Of a stretch of 64,000 nt of DNA, positions 48,696 to 57,354 are shown in pieces. This DNA is from Streptomyces sp. A3M-1-3 (lineage in GTDB: Bacteria; Actinomycetota; Actinomycetes; Streptomycetales; Streptomycetaceae), in the NCBI RefSeq assembly GCF_024213665.1, contig NZ_JANAVP010000008.1, positions 183,963 through 247,962 on the forward strand. Reading direction: 5' to 3'. Under the pieces are notes generated by a model that saw only the letters and a list, made by a program, of their open reading frames with translations, was not told where the DNA came from and ran no database searches. Position numbers and translations under genes: made by a program. Each line of letters starts with the position of its first letter. Within the stretch, counting starts at the first letter, position 1.

Positions 48696-51026
48696 TTACT
48701 TGCGGTTGGTCGGCTGGAAGCGGCGGAGCCGCAGGCTGTTGGTGACGACGAACACCGAGGAACTGGCCATCGCTGCCCCGGCGATGAGCGGGTTGAGCAG
48801 TCCGAGCGCGGCCAGCGGCAGGGCGGCGACGTTATAGACGAAGGCCCAGAAGAGGTTGCCCTTGATGGTGGACAGCGTCTTGCGGGCGAGCCGGATCGCG
48901 TCGGCCGCGCCGCGCAGGTCGCCCTTGACCAGGGTGAGATCGGCTGCGGCGATCGCCGCGTCGGTGCCGGTACCCATCGCCAGCCCCAGGTCCGCCTGAG
49001 CCAGCGCGGCGGCGTCGTTGACACCGTCGCCGACCATCGCCACGACCTTGCCCTGGCCCTGCAGCCGCTTGACCTCGGCCACCTTGTCCTCGGGGTGGAC
49101 CTCGGCGATGACGGTGTCGATGCCGACCTCGGCGGCGACATGCTGGGCGGCGGCGGTGTTGTCGCCGGTGAGCAGTACGGGAGTGAGGCCGAGTGCCTTG
49201 AACTGGGCGACCGCCTCGGCGCTGGTCGCCTTGACGGTGTCGGCGACCACCAGGGCGGCCCGTACCTTCTCTTCCCAGGCGGCGAAGACCACGGTGCGCC
49301 CGGTGCGCTCGGCCTTCTGCTGGGCCCTGACCATGGCGGACGGGATCTCCAGACCCCGCTCGGTCAGCCAGCTCGCGCGGCCCGCCACCACCTGGCGTCC
49401 CTCGACGGTGCCGGTGACGCCGCAACCGGCGTGGTTGGCGAAGTCCATGACACGCGCGAGGTCACCGGTCTCCTCGGCGGCGGCATCGGCGATGGCCTTG
49501 GCGATCGGGTGCTCCGAGGCGTGCTCGACCGCGCCCGCCAGCCGAAGCACCTCCTCACGGTCCTCGCCCTCGGCGAGAACCACATCCGCCAGGCGCATCC
49601 GCCCCTCCGTCACGGTGCCGGTCTTGTCCAGCACGATCGTGTCGATACGGCGCGTGGACTCCAGCACCTCCGGCCCCCGGATCAGCAGCCCCAACTGGGC
49701 CCCACGGCCAGTGCCGACCATCAGCGCGGTCGGCGTGGCCAGCCCCAGCGAGCACGGGCAGGCGATGATCAGCACCGCCACCGCCGCGGTCATCGCGACC
49801 GGCGCCGGGTAGCCCAGATACAGCCAGGCGATCAGGGTCTCGACGGCCAGCAGGATGACGACCGGCACGAATATCGCCGAGATCTGGTCGGCGAGGCGCT
49901 GCACCTCGGCCTTGCCGGTCTGGGCCTCTTCCACCAAGCGGGCGATCTGCGCGAGCTTGGTGTCCGACCCGACCCGGGAAGCGCGCACGACGAGCCTGCC
50001 CCCCGCGTTGACGGTCGCACCGGTGACCGCGTCCCCGGGGCCGACTTCCACCGGCAGCGACTCGCCCGTCAGCAGCGACTCGTCCACCGCCGAGGAACCC
50101 TCGACCACCACCCCGTCGGTGGCGATCTTCTCCCCGGGCCGTACGACGAACTCCTGCCCGACCGCCAGCTGGTCGATCGGCACCCGCACCTCACGCCCGT
50201 CGCGCAGCACGGTGACGTCTTTGGCCCCCAGGTCCATCAGAGCCCGGATCGCCTCCCCGGCCCGCCTGCGGGCCCGCGCCTCGAAGTAGCGCCCGGCCAG
50301 GATGAACGCGGTCAGCGCCGCGGCCACCTCCAGGTACACCTCGGCCATCCCCGCGTGCTCGGTCGAGCTGGGCAGGAGCGAGAACGTCATCCGCAGCCCC
50401 GGCTCACCGGCGCCGCCGAAGAACAGCGCGTAGACGCTCCAGAGCCAGGCCGCCAGCACCCCCAGCGACACCAGGGTGTCCATGGTCGCCGCCTTGTGGC
50501 GCAGGTTCAGCGCTGCGGCCCGATGGAACGGCCACGCCCCCCACAAAGCGACCGGTGAGGCCAGCGCGAAGGCCAGCCACTGCCAGAACCGGAACTGCAT
50601 GGCCGGGATCATGGAGAGCATCACCACCGGCACCGTCAGGGCCGTGGAGACCAGCAGCCGGTCCCGCAGCGCCCGCACGTGGCGCTTCTCGTCGCTCGCG
50701 GGCCCGCCACCGCCGTCGGCCGCGGCCCCGGTCTCGGCGGAGGCGGGCGGGGCGGGGAGGCTGGCCCCGTACCCGGTTGCCTTGACCACCTCGATGAGCT
50801 TCTGCGGCGTCACGTCGTCCGGGTGGGAGACGCGTGCGTTGGCGGTGGCGAAGTTCACCGACGCGCGCACGCCGGGCAGTTTGTTCAGCTTCCGCTCGAT
50901 GCGCGCCGCGCACGAAGCGCAGGTCATACCCGTAATGGACAGACTGACCGTGTTCTCCGGCTCGGCCTGATCCGGCGGTTCGACTTTGGGTAGCTGAACG
51001 CTCGTCTCTGCTTCGGTGGTCGTCAT
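48696..51026 (-). CDS. copA: P1B-type Cu(I)-exporting ATPase (CopA)
   Basis: Copper pump of 776 aa with the standard plan: one N-terminal HMA domain (Cys36 and Cys39 in GMTCASC), eight helices, actuator motif LLTGESLPV, the CPC ion site [13 protein letters not shown], phosphorylation site DKTGT, SEHPIA, and hinge motif [11 protein letters not shown]. In the last helices, YN ([12 protein letters not shown]) and MASSS are in place, which fits Cu(I) specificity. A CopZ lies 155 bases upstream in the same direction, with a CueR-like MerR gene divergent from it. This second exporter differs from the cupredoxin-fused one at 39262. Confidence 0.93.
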   Translation of the reverse strand: MTTTEAETSVQLPKVEPPDQAEPENTVSLSITGMTCASCAARIERKLNKLPGVRASVNFATANARVSHPDDVTPQKLIEVVKATGYGASLPAPPASAETGAAADGGGGPASDEKRHVRALRDRLLVSTALTVPVVMLSMIPAMQFRFWQWLAFALASPVALWGAWPFHRAAALNLRHKAATMDTLVSLGVLAAWLWSVYALFFGGAGEPGLRMTFSLLPSSTEHAGMAEVYLEVAAALTAFILAGRYFEARARRRAGEAIRALMDLGAKDVTVLRDGREVRVPIDQLAVGQEFVVRPGEKIATDGVVVEGSSAVDESLLTGESLPVEVGPGDAVTGATVNAGGRLVVRASRVGSDTKLAQIARLVEEAQTGKAEVQRLADQISAIFVPVVILLAVETLIAWLYLGYPAPVAMTAAVAVLIIACPCSLGLATPTALMVGTGRGAQLGLLIRGPEVLESTRRIDTIVLDKTGTVTEGRMRLADVVLAEGEDREEVLRLAGAVEHASEHPIAKAIADAAAEETGDLARVMDFANHAGCGVTGTVEGRQVVAGRASWLTERGLEIPSAMVRAQQKAERTGRTVVFAAWEEKVRAALVVADTVKATSAEAVAQFKALGLTPVLLTGDNTAAAQHVAAEVGIDTVIAEVHPEDKVAEVKRLQGQGKVVAMVGDGVNDAAALAQADLGLAMGTGTDAAIAAADLTLVKGDLRGAADAIRLARKTLSTIKGNLFWAFVYNVAALPLAALGLLNPLIAGAAMASSSVFVVTNSLRLRRFQPTNRK

Positions 51027-51134
51027 AGTGAGGCTGTCTTTCTGTGCCTGGACCAGGGGCAGGCCGGGTCGGTGGTGGTTCAGCCGCCGATGGACACGGG
51101 CCGGCCGAGGGAGTCGGTCGAGTCGTACCTCGAA

Positions 51135-51170
51135 GGAGCCCGCCAGGCGGGCGGCGACTGCGCGGGCTCC
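51135..51170 (-). terminator. hairpin between copZ and copA
   Basis: GGAGCCCGC (51135-51143) pairs perfectly with GCGGGCTCC (51162-51170) over nine bases, with an 18-base loop that holds a competing inverted repeat. Placed just after the copZ stop, it may attenuate read-through and raise chaperone over pump. The 150-base gap holds no gene. Confidence 0.5.
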
Positions 51171-51180
51171 CCGGGGAGCG

Positions 51181-51393
51181 TCAGGAGGCGACCAGCTCGT
51201 ACTCGCCGGCCTCGACGACGGCGGCCCGTACGTCCTCCGTCGCCAGCGGGCTGTCGCTGGTCACCGTGACGCGGCCGGAGGGGACATCGACATCGACCTT
51301 GCGGACACCGGGGAGGTCGCTGAGCTCCTTGGTGATCGCGTCGGCGCAGTGGCCGCAGGTCATGCCGGTGACCGTGTACGTGGTCTCGCTCAT
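51181..51393 (-). CDS. copZ: copper chaperone CopZ (HMA domain)
   Basis: Protein of 70 aa that is one complete HMA domain with Cys13 and Cys16 in GMTCGHC and a normal C-terminal AGEYELVAS end. It would pass Cu(I) to the CopA immediately downstream. It is divergent from the MerR gene at 51512, so the 118-base region between them probably holds promoters for both, including the MerR dyad at 51476-51495. Confidence 0.92.
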   Translation of the reverse strand: MSETTYTVTGMTCGHCADAITKELSDLPGVRKVDVDVPSGRVTVTSDSPLATEDVRAAVVEAGEYELVAS

Positions 51394-51471
51394 CAGACAC
51401 TCCTCGCTATGGGGGCGACCGCCGGGATCGGCGGCCGTGGGTTGCAGGGGGACCCTGGGACACGCACAGCG

Positions 51472-51501
51472 TTACACTTCCAGCGCACTGGAAGTTCAAG
51501 T
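51472..51501 (+). promoter_or_regulatory. MerR/CueR-type promoter with perfect dyad
   Basis: A perfect eight-base dyad, ACTTCCAG then CGCA then CTGGAAGT (51476-51495), lies between TTACAC (51472-51477, -35) and TCAAGT (51496-51501, -10). The spacer is 18 bases, long enough for the DNA-distortion mechanism of MerR proteins. The ACTTCCAG half resembles CueR boxes. It lies directly before the regulator gene at 51512. Confidence 0.75.
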
Positions 51502-51511
51502 GGAGGACGCG

Positions 51512-51964
51512 ATGAAGATCGGCGAAGTGGCCAAGCTCACGGGAACGAGCACCAAGACCATCCGCTTCTACGAGGACACCGGCCTTGTGCCGCCGCCCAC
51601 CCGCACCGCCGGAGGCCACCGCGACTACACCCCCGATACCGCCGACCGGCTCCGCTTCATCCGCCGCTGCCAGGCCGCGGGCATGTCCCTGCAGGAAGTG
51701 CGGCAGATCCTGACCGCGCACGACCGCGGCGAGAGCCCCTGCGGCCATGTCGGCCGGCTCCTGAGCGGGCGGCTGGCCGACGTACGCGCCCAGATCGCCG
51801 AACTCATCACCCTCGAAGCCCACCTCGAAACCCTGCTCGCCCACGCCGAGCAGGGCCAGCCGACCGACCACGACAACGCCGGCGTCTGCTGGATCCTCGA
51901 AACCGAACCGGCCGGAAATGTGAACGACCGCGCGAAGACAGCCGCTCCGACCCCGGCTGGTTGA
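51512..51964 (+). CDS. MerR-family copper-type regulator (CueR-like)
   Basis: Regulator of 150 aa. Classic MerR N terminus (MKIGEVAKLTGTSTKTIRFY, DTADRLRFIRRCQAAGMSL) and a dimerisation helix. Possible metal ligands are Cys77 (ESPCGHV) and Cys126 (AGVCWILE). The ATG follows GGAGG. A well-formed MerR promoter lies in front of it and it is divergent from copZ-copA, so control of copper export is likely. The cysteines sit as in the MerR protein at 44216, not as the C-terminal pair of E. coli CueR, so the metal is not certain. Confidence 0.85.
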   Translation: MKIGEVAKLTGTSTKTIRFYEDTGLVPPPTRTAGGHRDYTPDTADRLRFIRRCQAAGMSLQEVRQILTAHDRGESPCGHVGRLLSGRLADVRAQIAELITLEAHLETLLAHAEQGQPTDHDNAGVCWILETEPAGNVNDRAKTAAPTPAG

Positions 51965-52583
51965 CCTCTGTCATCATCAGCCGGCGCCGACATCGCCCGT
52001 CGGCCCCGGGTTCGCTCCCTGGGCCCTGCTCGCCGTCAGCGGCGGGCTGTGTGCCGTAGCGGTAGCTTGCCTGGCCCGCGGTGGGCATCGCTTCGCTCGC
52101 GGTAGAACTGTGCCCGTGTAGCGGGGACGAGAGACCGGATACTCTCGGCGGGCATCCGGCGCTCGTCCCTTTCGAGTCAGCCCGCGCTGATGCCGCGGCG
52201 TTTGAACCACACTCCCTCCCCGAGACCGTCGGCGCGGCTGTCTTCCTGGATGAGTTCGTCCTGGGCCCGGCAATGGACCCGCATTTCGCCTGGTGCAGCA
52301 GCCAGTGCGGGCCGGGGGCCCCTCGAGCGCCGCGTGGCTTGGCCTACGTCGAGCGATCACTGGGTTCCAGGACTATCTGGTGCGCATCAAAGGTTGTCTG
52401 CACCCAGGAGGGGGAGGTGGCACGGAGTAGTGGGGTGAGCGGGGTCGTGTACGCCGGACAGCTCACCGGAATTGCCAAGCGCCTCCGGCTGACCTCGTAG
52501 TGGAGGAAGTCTGCCCGTCCGGGGCGGTTGCCGGCCGCGCTCTGTCCGCCCAGGACAGGGCGATCCTCCGCAGGAGCCTCCCT
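51965..52583. other. 620-base stretch without a confident gene
   Basis: A plus-strand frame (52081-52500, 139 codons) has fairly GC-rich third positions in its middle (ETVGAAVFLDEFVLGPAM) but resembles no family and loses coding character after about 52340. A short hydrophobic run (APWALLAVSGGLCAVAVACL) appears in another frame at about 52015-52075, with no good start. The region looks like decayed coding sequence. The promoter for the lipoprotein gene should be at its right end. Confidence 0.35.
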
Positions 52584-53123
52584 ATGAAGCGCACCGCCCA
52601 GTCGACCGTCATGGCGGCTGCCATGGCACTTTTCACCGCTGTGACCTGTGGATGCGGGAACGGTGGCGAGGCGCCGACCCCGAGGGTCGCCGAGACCACG
52701 GCGGCGAGGACCGCCTCGCCCACGGCCACCGCACCCGAAGCAGCGGCCACCGTGACCGCGCGCTCCAGCGCCCTCGGCCAGATCCTGGTCGACGGGACGG
52801 GCCGAACGCTCTATCTGTTCGAGGCTGACACGTCGGAAGAGTCGACGTGCACCGGTACCTGTGCCGCGGCGTGGCCGCCACTGACCACTACCGGCGAACC
52901 CAAGGCGGCCGAAGGTGCCAAGGAGGACCTCCTCGGCACGGCCATCCGGGACGACGGCAGCACCGCAGTCACCTACAACGGCCACCCGCTGTACTACTAC
53001 CAGGGCGACAGGAAGCCCGGCGACATGAACGGCCAGGACCTCTTACAGTTCGGCGCCAAGTGGTACGTGCTCAACGTCGCCGGCAACAAGATCGAAGGTG
53101 AGGGCGGGGGTGGCGGGTACTGA
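52584..53123 (+). CDS. secreted-repeat lipoprotein (COG4315 type)
   Basis: Protein of 179 aa with a lipoprotein-like signal (VMAAAMALFTAVTCGCGNGG; Cys near 22-24), a Thr/Ala-rich linker and two copies of the secreted repeat of unknown function: GQILVDGTGRTLYLFEADT with CTGTCAAAWPPLTT, then TAVTYNGHPLYYYQGD with FGAKWYVL. AGGAG precedes the ATG at 52584. A rare TTA codon lies at 53043-53045, so translation may depend on bldA. Function unknown for the family; electron transfer or redox roles have been suggested for such repeats. Confidence 0.85.
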   Translation: MKRTAQSTVMAAAMALFTAVTCGCGNGGEAPTPRVAETTAARTASPTATAPEAAATVTARSSALGQILVDGTGRTLYLFEADTSEESTCTGTCAAAWPPLTTTGEPKAAEGAKEDLLGTAIRDDGSTAVTYNGHPLYYYQGDRKPGDMNGQDLLQFGAKWYVLNVAGNKIEGEGGGGGY

Positions 53124-53216
53124 TAGCCACCGAGGTGCAGGATTCCATGTCGTTGCGCTCCCTCGTGAGCTGCCCGGAGAGGGCAGGGCGGGGCGCAGGC
53201 AGTGTGGGAGGTTGTG

Positions 53217-53453
53217 GTGGCAGAACATCCCGTGATCGGGTATCTCGTCTGGGCGGTTCTGTTCGGCGCCCTGTTCGCCTGGGAGGGAATCGGCCTCATC
53301 CGGACCGGCGACGGCTTTCCCACCCTCAGCGATGCGCTGGGCGCGGTGATGCGCTACCGGGTGGGGCGGTGGGCGCTGTTCGCGTGGTGGTTGTGGTTCG
53401 GCTGGCATGCCTTCGTCCGCGGCTGGCACTTCCTGCTCCGGGACCCACAGTGA
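53217..53453 (+). CDS. small membrane protein of unknown function
   Basis: Protein of 78 aa with two hydrophobic segments (IGYLVWAVLFGALFAWEGIG and VGRWALFAWWLWFGWHAF), rich in Trp. The GTG at 53217 is chosen because GGGAGG ends five bases upstream; an earlier in-frame GTG at 53202 is possible. It is followed after 31 bases by another membrane gene, and such pairs are frequent in streptomycete genomes. No function can be assigned. Confidence 0.65.
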   Translation: MAEHPVIGYLVWAVLFGALFAWEGIGLIRTGDGFPTLSDALGAVMRYRVGRWALFAWWLWFGWHAFVRGWHFLLRDPQ

Positions 53454-53484
53454 GGCCCCACCGCTCGGCCCGCGAGAACATCCC

Positions 53485-53880
53485 GTGCTGCCAGTCTGGC
53501 TGAACGTTGCGATCATGCTGACCGGCTATCTGTTGGTCATGGGATACCTCGCTCTCGGCCTGCTCATCCTGCACCGACTCCGCGCACAGTCGGATCGGGT
53601 ACCCCGGCCGCGGGCCGACCGACACGCGAGCCCGCTCGCCCCGGCCCGGGCCAGACGCGGCTGGCCAGCCCTGATTCTCCGGGTCACCGGCACTGCCGTC
53701 GGCGGGTACCTGCTGCTCATGACCGTCGTCGTCGGCTACTACCGTGGAGTGGCCGGCTTGGACAGCCAGTTCGTAGCGAGCGCGCTCACCGGCTGCGCGC
53801 TTCTGGTCGGGATCACCCTGCCGGCGTTCTTCGCCGCGTCCTGGCTCGTCGAGCGCATGCGCCGCCGCCGCACCGACTGA
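53485..53880 (+). CDS. membrane protein of unknown function (three helices)
   Basis: Protein of 131 aa from the GTG at 53485, or 121 aa from the ATG at 53515. An N-terminal helix (LNVAIMLTGYLLVMGYLALG) is followed by a basic cytoplasmic loop and two further helices (VTGTAVGGYLLLMTVVVGYY, LTGCALLVGITLPAFFAASW), ending in an Arg-rich tail. The family was not identified with certainty. Its tight position after the 78-aa membrane gene suggests they work together. Confidence 0.65.
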   Translation: MLPVWLNVAIMLTGYLLVMGYLALGLLILHRLRAQSDRVPRPRADRHASPLAPARARRGWPALILRVTGTAVGGYLLLMTVVVGYYRGVAGLDSQFVASALTGCALLVGITLPAFFAASWLVERMRRRRTD

Positions 53881-54182
53881 TCGGAAACGGAGGCCGCGTC
53901 CCATCGCCCCCACGCGAGCCCGGTGGGCCGGCACCCAAAGGCTGGCTGAGCGGTCGCGGACCGTCTTCGATGTTCTTACCATGGAGATCACCGACGAGGC
54001 GTCGACGACGCCGGTCGGGTTCCGCAGCCGGTCACGACAGCGGCCGGGTGAACGGATGCACTGACGCCGTGCCGTGTGGGGCGTCGGGTGGGCGCGCGGC
54101 CGTATCCATCCAGCACCGGCTGGCCCGGATGCCCTGGCTGCCGGCCGCGCCGTGTGCTCGCGCCGAAGGAGGTGCGCACCTC
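53881..54182. other. 300-base intergenic region
   Basis: No gene is supported. A 27-codon frame from the ATG at 53981 is too short and has no Shine-Dalgarno. A long plus-strand frame joins this stretch to the next gene but its residues (Arg/Pro/Ser-rich) look non-coding. A promoter for the DUF3105 gene is expected here. Confidence 0.4.
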
Positions 54183-54815
54183 GTGGCTTCTCGGAGCTCA
54201 GGAGACAAATCCGCCGGACGGCGCGCCCGGGTTGAAGAGATGCGCCGCGCAGACCAGGCCCGTGACCGCCGCAGGAAGATCACCGTTATCGCCGTCTCTG
54301 CGGTGACCGTCGCCGCTCTCGGCGTGGGCGTCGGGTATCTCGTCTCCACGTCCGACGGCACGGACGCCAAGGCCACGGTGGTGGCGGGTGAGAAGACCTG
54401 GGCGAACCTGAGCCGGAACCATGTCACCGGAGACGTCTCCTATCCGATGACGCCTCCCGCAGGCGGTGACCACAATCCCGTCTGGCAGAACTGCGACGGC
54501 GACGTATACGAGAAGCCGGTGAGCGACGAGAGCGCTGTGCACTCCCTGGAACACGGCGCAGTCTGGGTCACCTACACCTCCGACGCGACGGCCGCTGACA
54601 TCAAGGCGCTCGGGGACCGCGTCTCGAGGACCCCGTACACCCTGATGAGCCCATATCCCGGCCAGTCCTCGCCCATCACGCTGACCGCCTGGGGTCACCA
54701 GTTGAACGTGACCGCCGGCTCGGACTCCCGGGTGGCGGATTTCCTCGACAAGTACGTCCAGGGCCCGCAGACACCCGAGCCCGGAGCCACGTGCACCGGC
54801 GGTAGGGCCGAATGA
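54183..54815 (+). CDS. DUF3105 membrane-anchored extracytoplasmic protein
   Basis: Protein of 210 aa. The GTG at 54183 has AAGGAGG about ten bases upstream. A basic N-terminal region (RRARVEEMRRADQARDRRRK) leads to one transmembrane helix (ITVIAVSAVTVAALGVGVGY, about 36-56), then an outside domain with the DUF3105 core: GGDHNPVWQNCDGDVY, SAVHSLEHGAVWVTY and LTAWGHQLNV. The His residues of HSLEHG are candidate metal ligands. Homologues are frequent near copper genes. The next 258 bases leftward-coded are a broken MerR. Confidence 0.85.
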   Translation: MASRSSGDKSAGRRARVEEMRRADQARDRRRKITVIAVSAVTVAALGVGVGYLVSTSDGTDAKATVVAGEKTWANLSRNHVTGDVSYPMTPPAGGDHNPVWQNCDGDVYEKPVSDESAVHSLEHGAVWVTYTSDATAADIKALGDRVSRTPYTLMSPYPGQSSPITLTAWGHQLNVTAGSDSRVADFLDKYVQGPQTPEPGATCTGGRAE

Positions 54816-55073
54816 TGGCGGACGTCGCATTCCGTTCAGGCATTCCCTGGTCGAGGCGCGGATCTCGGCCACGGTCAGGCCCAGGCCGCGTAGTTCGCCG
54901 ATCCATTGCACGCACCACAGGGCGTCGGCGTCGAACATGCGGTAGTTCGCCGGGCTGCGGCCGACCGTGTAGATCAGCCCGGTGTCGGTGTACTCGCGCA
55001 GCGTCTTGATCGGCACCCCGGTCCGGCGGGACAGCTCGCCGACCGTCATCGAGCGCGCCCGGTTCGTCCTCAT
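54816..55073 (-). pseudogene. truncated MerR-family regulator
   Basis: The first 75 residues are a good MerR DNA-binding domain (SMTVGELSRRTGVPIKTLRE, then RMFDADALWCVQWIGELRGL). Homology stops near 54845, after LTVAEIRA. The frame then continues without a stop into the antisense of the DUF3105 gene, so the sensing and dimerisation helix is missing. It starts 26 bases after merA in the same direction, so it was probably the last gene of that operon before a deletion or insertion event. Confidence 0.7.
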
Positions 55074-55099
55074 GGACCGCTCCGTTCCCCGTTCATGGT

Positions 55100-56536
55100 T
55101 CAGCCGGCGCAGCAGGACAGCTTGGCGACGTCGGAGGTGAAGGTCTGGGCGGCGAGTTTGAGGGCTTCGGCCATGGTGAGGTACGGGGCCCAGGTGTGGG
55201 CGAGCCGGTCGACGGTGAGTCCTGCGGTAATCGCGTAGGTGGCGGCGGTGATGATGTCGCCGGCGCCGTCGGCGATGACGTGCACGCCGAGCAGGCGGCC
55301 GGTGCCGGCCTCCGCGACGATTTTGACCAGGCCGCGGGTGTCACGGTTGGCCAGCGCCCGGGGCACGTACTCCAGCGGCAGCGTACGGCAGTCGCATCGG
55401 ATTCCCGCCTCGGCCACTTGGGCGTCGGTCAGGCCGACGGCGGCGATGGCGGGGCTGGTGAAGGTGACCCGGGGCAGCGCGGTGTAGTCCAGGGTGCGCT
55501 CGGCACCGTCGAGGGCGTTGTCGGCGACGAGGGTGCCGTGGGCGGCGGCGACGTAGACGAACTGCGGGTGTCCGGTGACGTCGCCGGCGGCCCAGATCCG
55601 CTCGTTGCTGGTGCGCAGGTGCTCGTCCACGACGATCTCGCCGCGCCGGCTTGTCTTGACCCCGACCTGTTCGAGCTTCAGGCCGGCGGTGACCGGGCGG
55701 CGTCCGGTGGCGATCAGCAGTTCCTCGGCGCGCAGGTCGACCTGGTTCCCGCCTCGGGTGCGTACGCTCGCGACGCGCTCGCCGTCCTGGGTGCGGACGG
55801 CGGTCAGGGTGGCGCCGGTGTGCACGGTGATGCCGTCGTCGGTGAAGACCTCCTCGATCACGGCGGAAATCTCCGGCTCCTCGAACGGGGCGAGCCGGTC
55901 CAGGGCCTCCACGACGGTGACCGTCGTGCCGAGGCGGGCGAAGAGCTGGGCCTGCTCCAGGCCGACGGCGTTCCCGCCCACCACGATCATCGACTCCGGC
56001 AGCCGGTCGAGTTCCATGGCGGTGGTGGAGGTGAGGTAGCCGGCCTGGTCCAGTCCGTCGATGGGTGGGGCCCAGGGCGCGGAGCCGGTGGCGATCAGGT
56101 AGTGGGCGGCTTCGATCCGCCGGGTGCCGCCGTTCAGCGCGACGTCCACCACAGGGCCGCCGCCGTTCCGGGCGAAGGCGGCGGTGCCGTGCACGATCTC
56201 CCAGCCGTACTCGGCGGCCAGGTCGGTGTACTTCTCGGTGCGCAACTGCTCCACCAGGGCGTCCTTGCCGCCGATCAGGGCGGAGAAGCCGACGGGCACC
56301 TGTGCGGGTGTCAGTCCGGGGAACCGCCCGGCCGCGTGTGCGGTGTGCCGGGCCTCGGCGGCGGCCAGCAGCGCCTTGGACGGCACGCAGCCGACGTTCA
56401 CGCAGGTCCCGCCGGTGGTGCCGCGCTCGACCATCACCACGCGCTTGCCCTTGTTACGGGCGGCGATGGCGGCGGCGAACGCCGCCGAGCCCGAGCCGAT
56501 GACCGCCAGGTCGAAGCCGGATTCCGTCGTGGTCAC
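55100..56536 (-). CDS. merA: mercuric reductase, copy 1
   Basis: NADPH-dependent reduction of Hg(II) to volatile Hg(0) in the cytoplasm; 478 aa without the N-terminal HMA domain, as is common in actinobacteria. The GTG at 56536 follows GGGAGG. FAD fold GSGSAAFAAAIAARNKG, redox-active Cys45/Cys50 in GGTCVNVGCVPSK, NADPH fold VVGGNAVGLEQAQ, FAD Asp319 in WAAGDVTG and the C-terminal metal-delivering Cys475-Cys476 (LSCCAG) are all present. It is divergent from an arsR-merT-like operon, with two copies of a dyad between them. Confidence 0.95.
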   Translation of the reverse strand: MTTTESGFDLAVIGSGSAAFAAAIAARNKGKRVVMVERGTTGGTCVNVGCVPSKALLAAAEARHTAHAAGRFPGLTPAQVPVGFSALIGGKDALVEQLRTEKYTDLAAEYGWEIVHGTAAFARNGGGPVVDVALNGGTRRIEAAHYLIATGSAPWAPPIDGLDQAGYLTSTTAMELDRLPESMIVVGGNAVGLEQAQLFARLGTTVTVVEALDRLAPFEEPEISAVIEEVFTDDGITVHTGATLTAVRTQDGERVASVRTRGGNQVDLRAEELLIATGRRPVTAGLKLEQVGVKTSRRGEIVVDEHLRTSNERIWAAGDVTGHPQFVYVAAAHGTLVADNALDGAERTLDYTALPRVTFTSPAIAAVGLTDAQVAEAGIRCDCRTLPLEYVPRALANRDTRGLVKIVAEAGTGRLLGVHVIADGAGDIITAATYAITAGLTVDRLAHTWAPYLTMAEALKLAAQTFTSDVAKLSCCAG

Positions 56537-56582
56537 CGTACTGCCTCCCTGCTCCAGGCCCGGCACGAAGGACGAGCCGCTT

Positions 56583-56636
56583 CTATATGCCTTGGCGAAT
56601 AGTCGATGCCAGCATACTATATGCGTGAGCGAATAA
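56583..56636. promoter_or_regulatory. paired operator dyads in the merA1/arsR1 promoter
   Basis: CTATATGCCTTGGCGAATAG (56583-56602) and CTATATGCGTGAGCGAATAA (56617-56636) are direct repeats 34 bases apart. Each is an imperfect dyad (CTATATGC against CTATTCGC reversed). They fit ArsR/SmtB-type operators and lie between the two divergent starts, so one repressor could control both. Related copies occur at 58095, 60315 and 60350. Confidence 0.75.
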
Positions 56637-56653
56637 GTGGGAAGGTGCTCCCA

Positions 56654-57043
56654 ATGAACCCCACTACAGCCCCTGCCCCGCTCCAGGCCCCTCCGGCCGT
56701 CCCGGTCGGCGAACCGGCCGGGTATGCGGCGTTGCGCGCCCTGGCTCACCCCACACGGCTGAGATTGCTCGAGTTCATCCTGCGCGGCGAGCGCACCTCC
56801 GCGGAGTGCGCCGCGTACGCCGGGATCTCCCAGCCGCGGGTGTCGGTCCAGTTGTCCTGTCTGGTCGGCTGCGGATACGTGAGCGCCCGCCGCGACGGCC
56901 GCAAGCTGCGCTACTCCATCGGCGACCCGCGTATAGCCGATCTGCTCGTGCTCGCCCGCGCCCTGGCCGCCGACAACGCGGCCGCCCTCGCCCGCTGCCC
57001 CTCCAAAGCGGCGGAAACGCAATGCATGGAAGAAGACCCCTGA
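56654..57043 (+). CDS. ArsR/SmtB-family regulator of the mer module, copy 1
   Basis: Regulator of 129 aa. The ATG at 56654 has GGAAGG upstream. Winged-helix core: ALRALAHPTRLRLLEFILRG, the recognition segment AGISQPRVSVQLSCLVGCGY and the wing SARRDGRKLRYSI. Cysteines at TSAECAAYAG and in LSCLVGC could bind Hg(II). ArsR-type rather than MerR-type regulators are, to my knowledge, known for some actinobacterial mer operons. It should bind the paired dyads upstream. TGATG overlaps the next gene. Confidence 0.9.
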   Translation: MNPTTAPAPLQAPPAVPVGEPAGYAALRALAHPTRLRLLEFILRGERTSAECAAYAGISQPRVSVQLSCLVGCGYVSARRDGRKLRYSIGDPRIADLLVLARALAADNAAALARCPSKAAETQCMEEDP

Positions 57044-57354
57044 TGCCCACCCCCGTCCCGCCTCGACGCCGTGACGGCCCCGACCGGCCAGGCGCCGGCT
57101 TCGGCCTCGTCGCCGTGCTGATGGCCGTCTGCTGCGCCGCGCCCGTCCTGATCCTCTCCGGCGCCCTCGCCGGGGCCGGGGCCTGGCTCGGCAACCCCGT
57201 GGTGATCGCCGTCGCGGTCGTGCTGGCCGTCGGCGTCGTCGCTGCCGTCTTCGCCCGTCGCGCCCACCGCCCGCCGGCATCCTCCGCCTCGGACTTCGAC
57301 GACCGGGATCGCCCGTCCCGGCCCGCATCCCAGGAAGGGCCGGACGATCGATGA
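57043..57354 (+). CDS. MerT-like dicysteine membrane protein, copy 1
   Basis: Protein of 103 aa with two helices: FGLVAVLMAVCCAAPVLILS carries the vicinal pair Cys30-Cys31, then VIAVAVVLAVGVVAAVFARR. A helix-embedded CC pair is the hallmark of MerT/MerF-type mercuric ion importers. The start overlaps the arsR stop by one base and the end overlaps the next gene by ATGA, so expression is tightly coupled. The C-terminal tail is charged. Identity as a transporter is inferred from the motif and the context. Confidence 0.75.
   Translation: MPTPVPPRRRDGPDRPGAGFGLVAVLMAVCCAAPVLILSGALAGAGAWLGNPVVIAVAVVLAVGVVAAVFARRAHRPPASSASDFDDRDRPSRPASQEGPDDR

Noticed and set aside
52081..52500. A 139-codon plus-strand frame
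   Set aside because: Partly coding-like base use but no recognisable family, no good start signal and loss of coding character at its end; left as an uncertain remnant.
55196..56602. Plus-strand frame of 468 codons opposite merA1
   Set aside because: Complement of a complete mercuric reductase; Gly/Ala/Arg-rich with no motifs.
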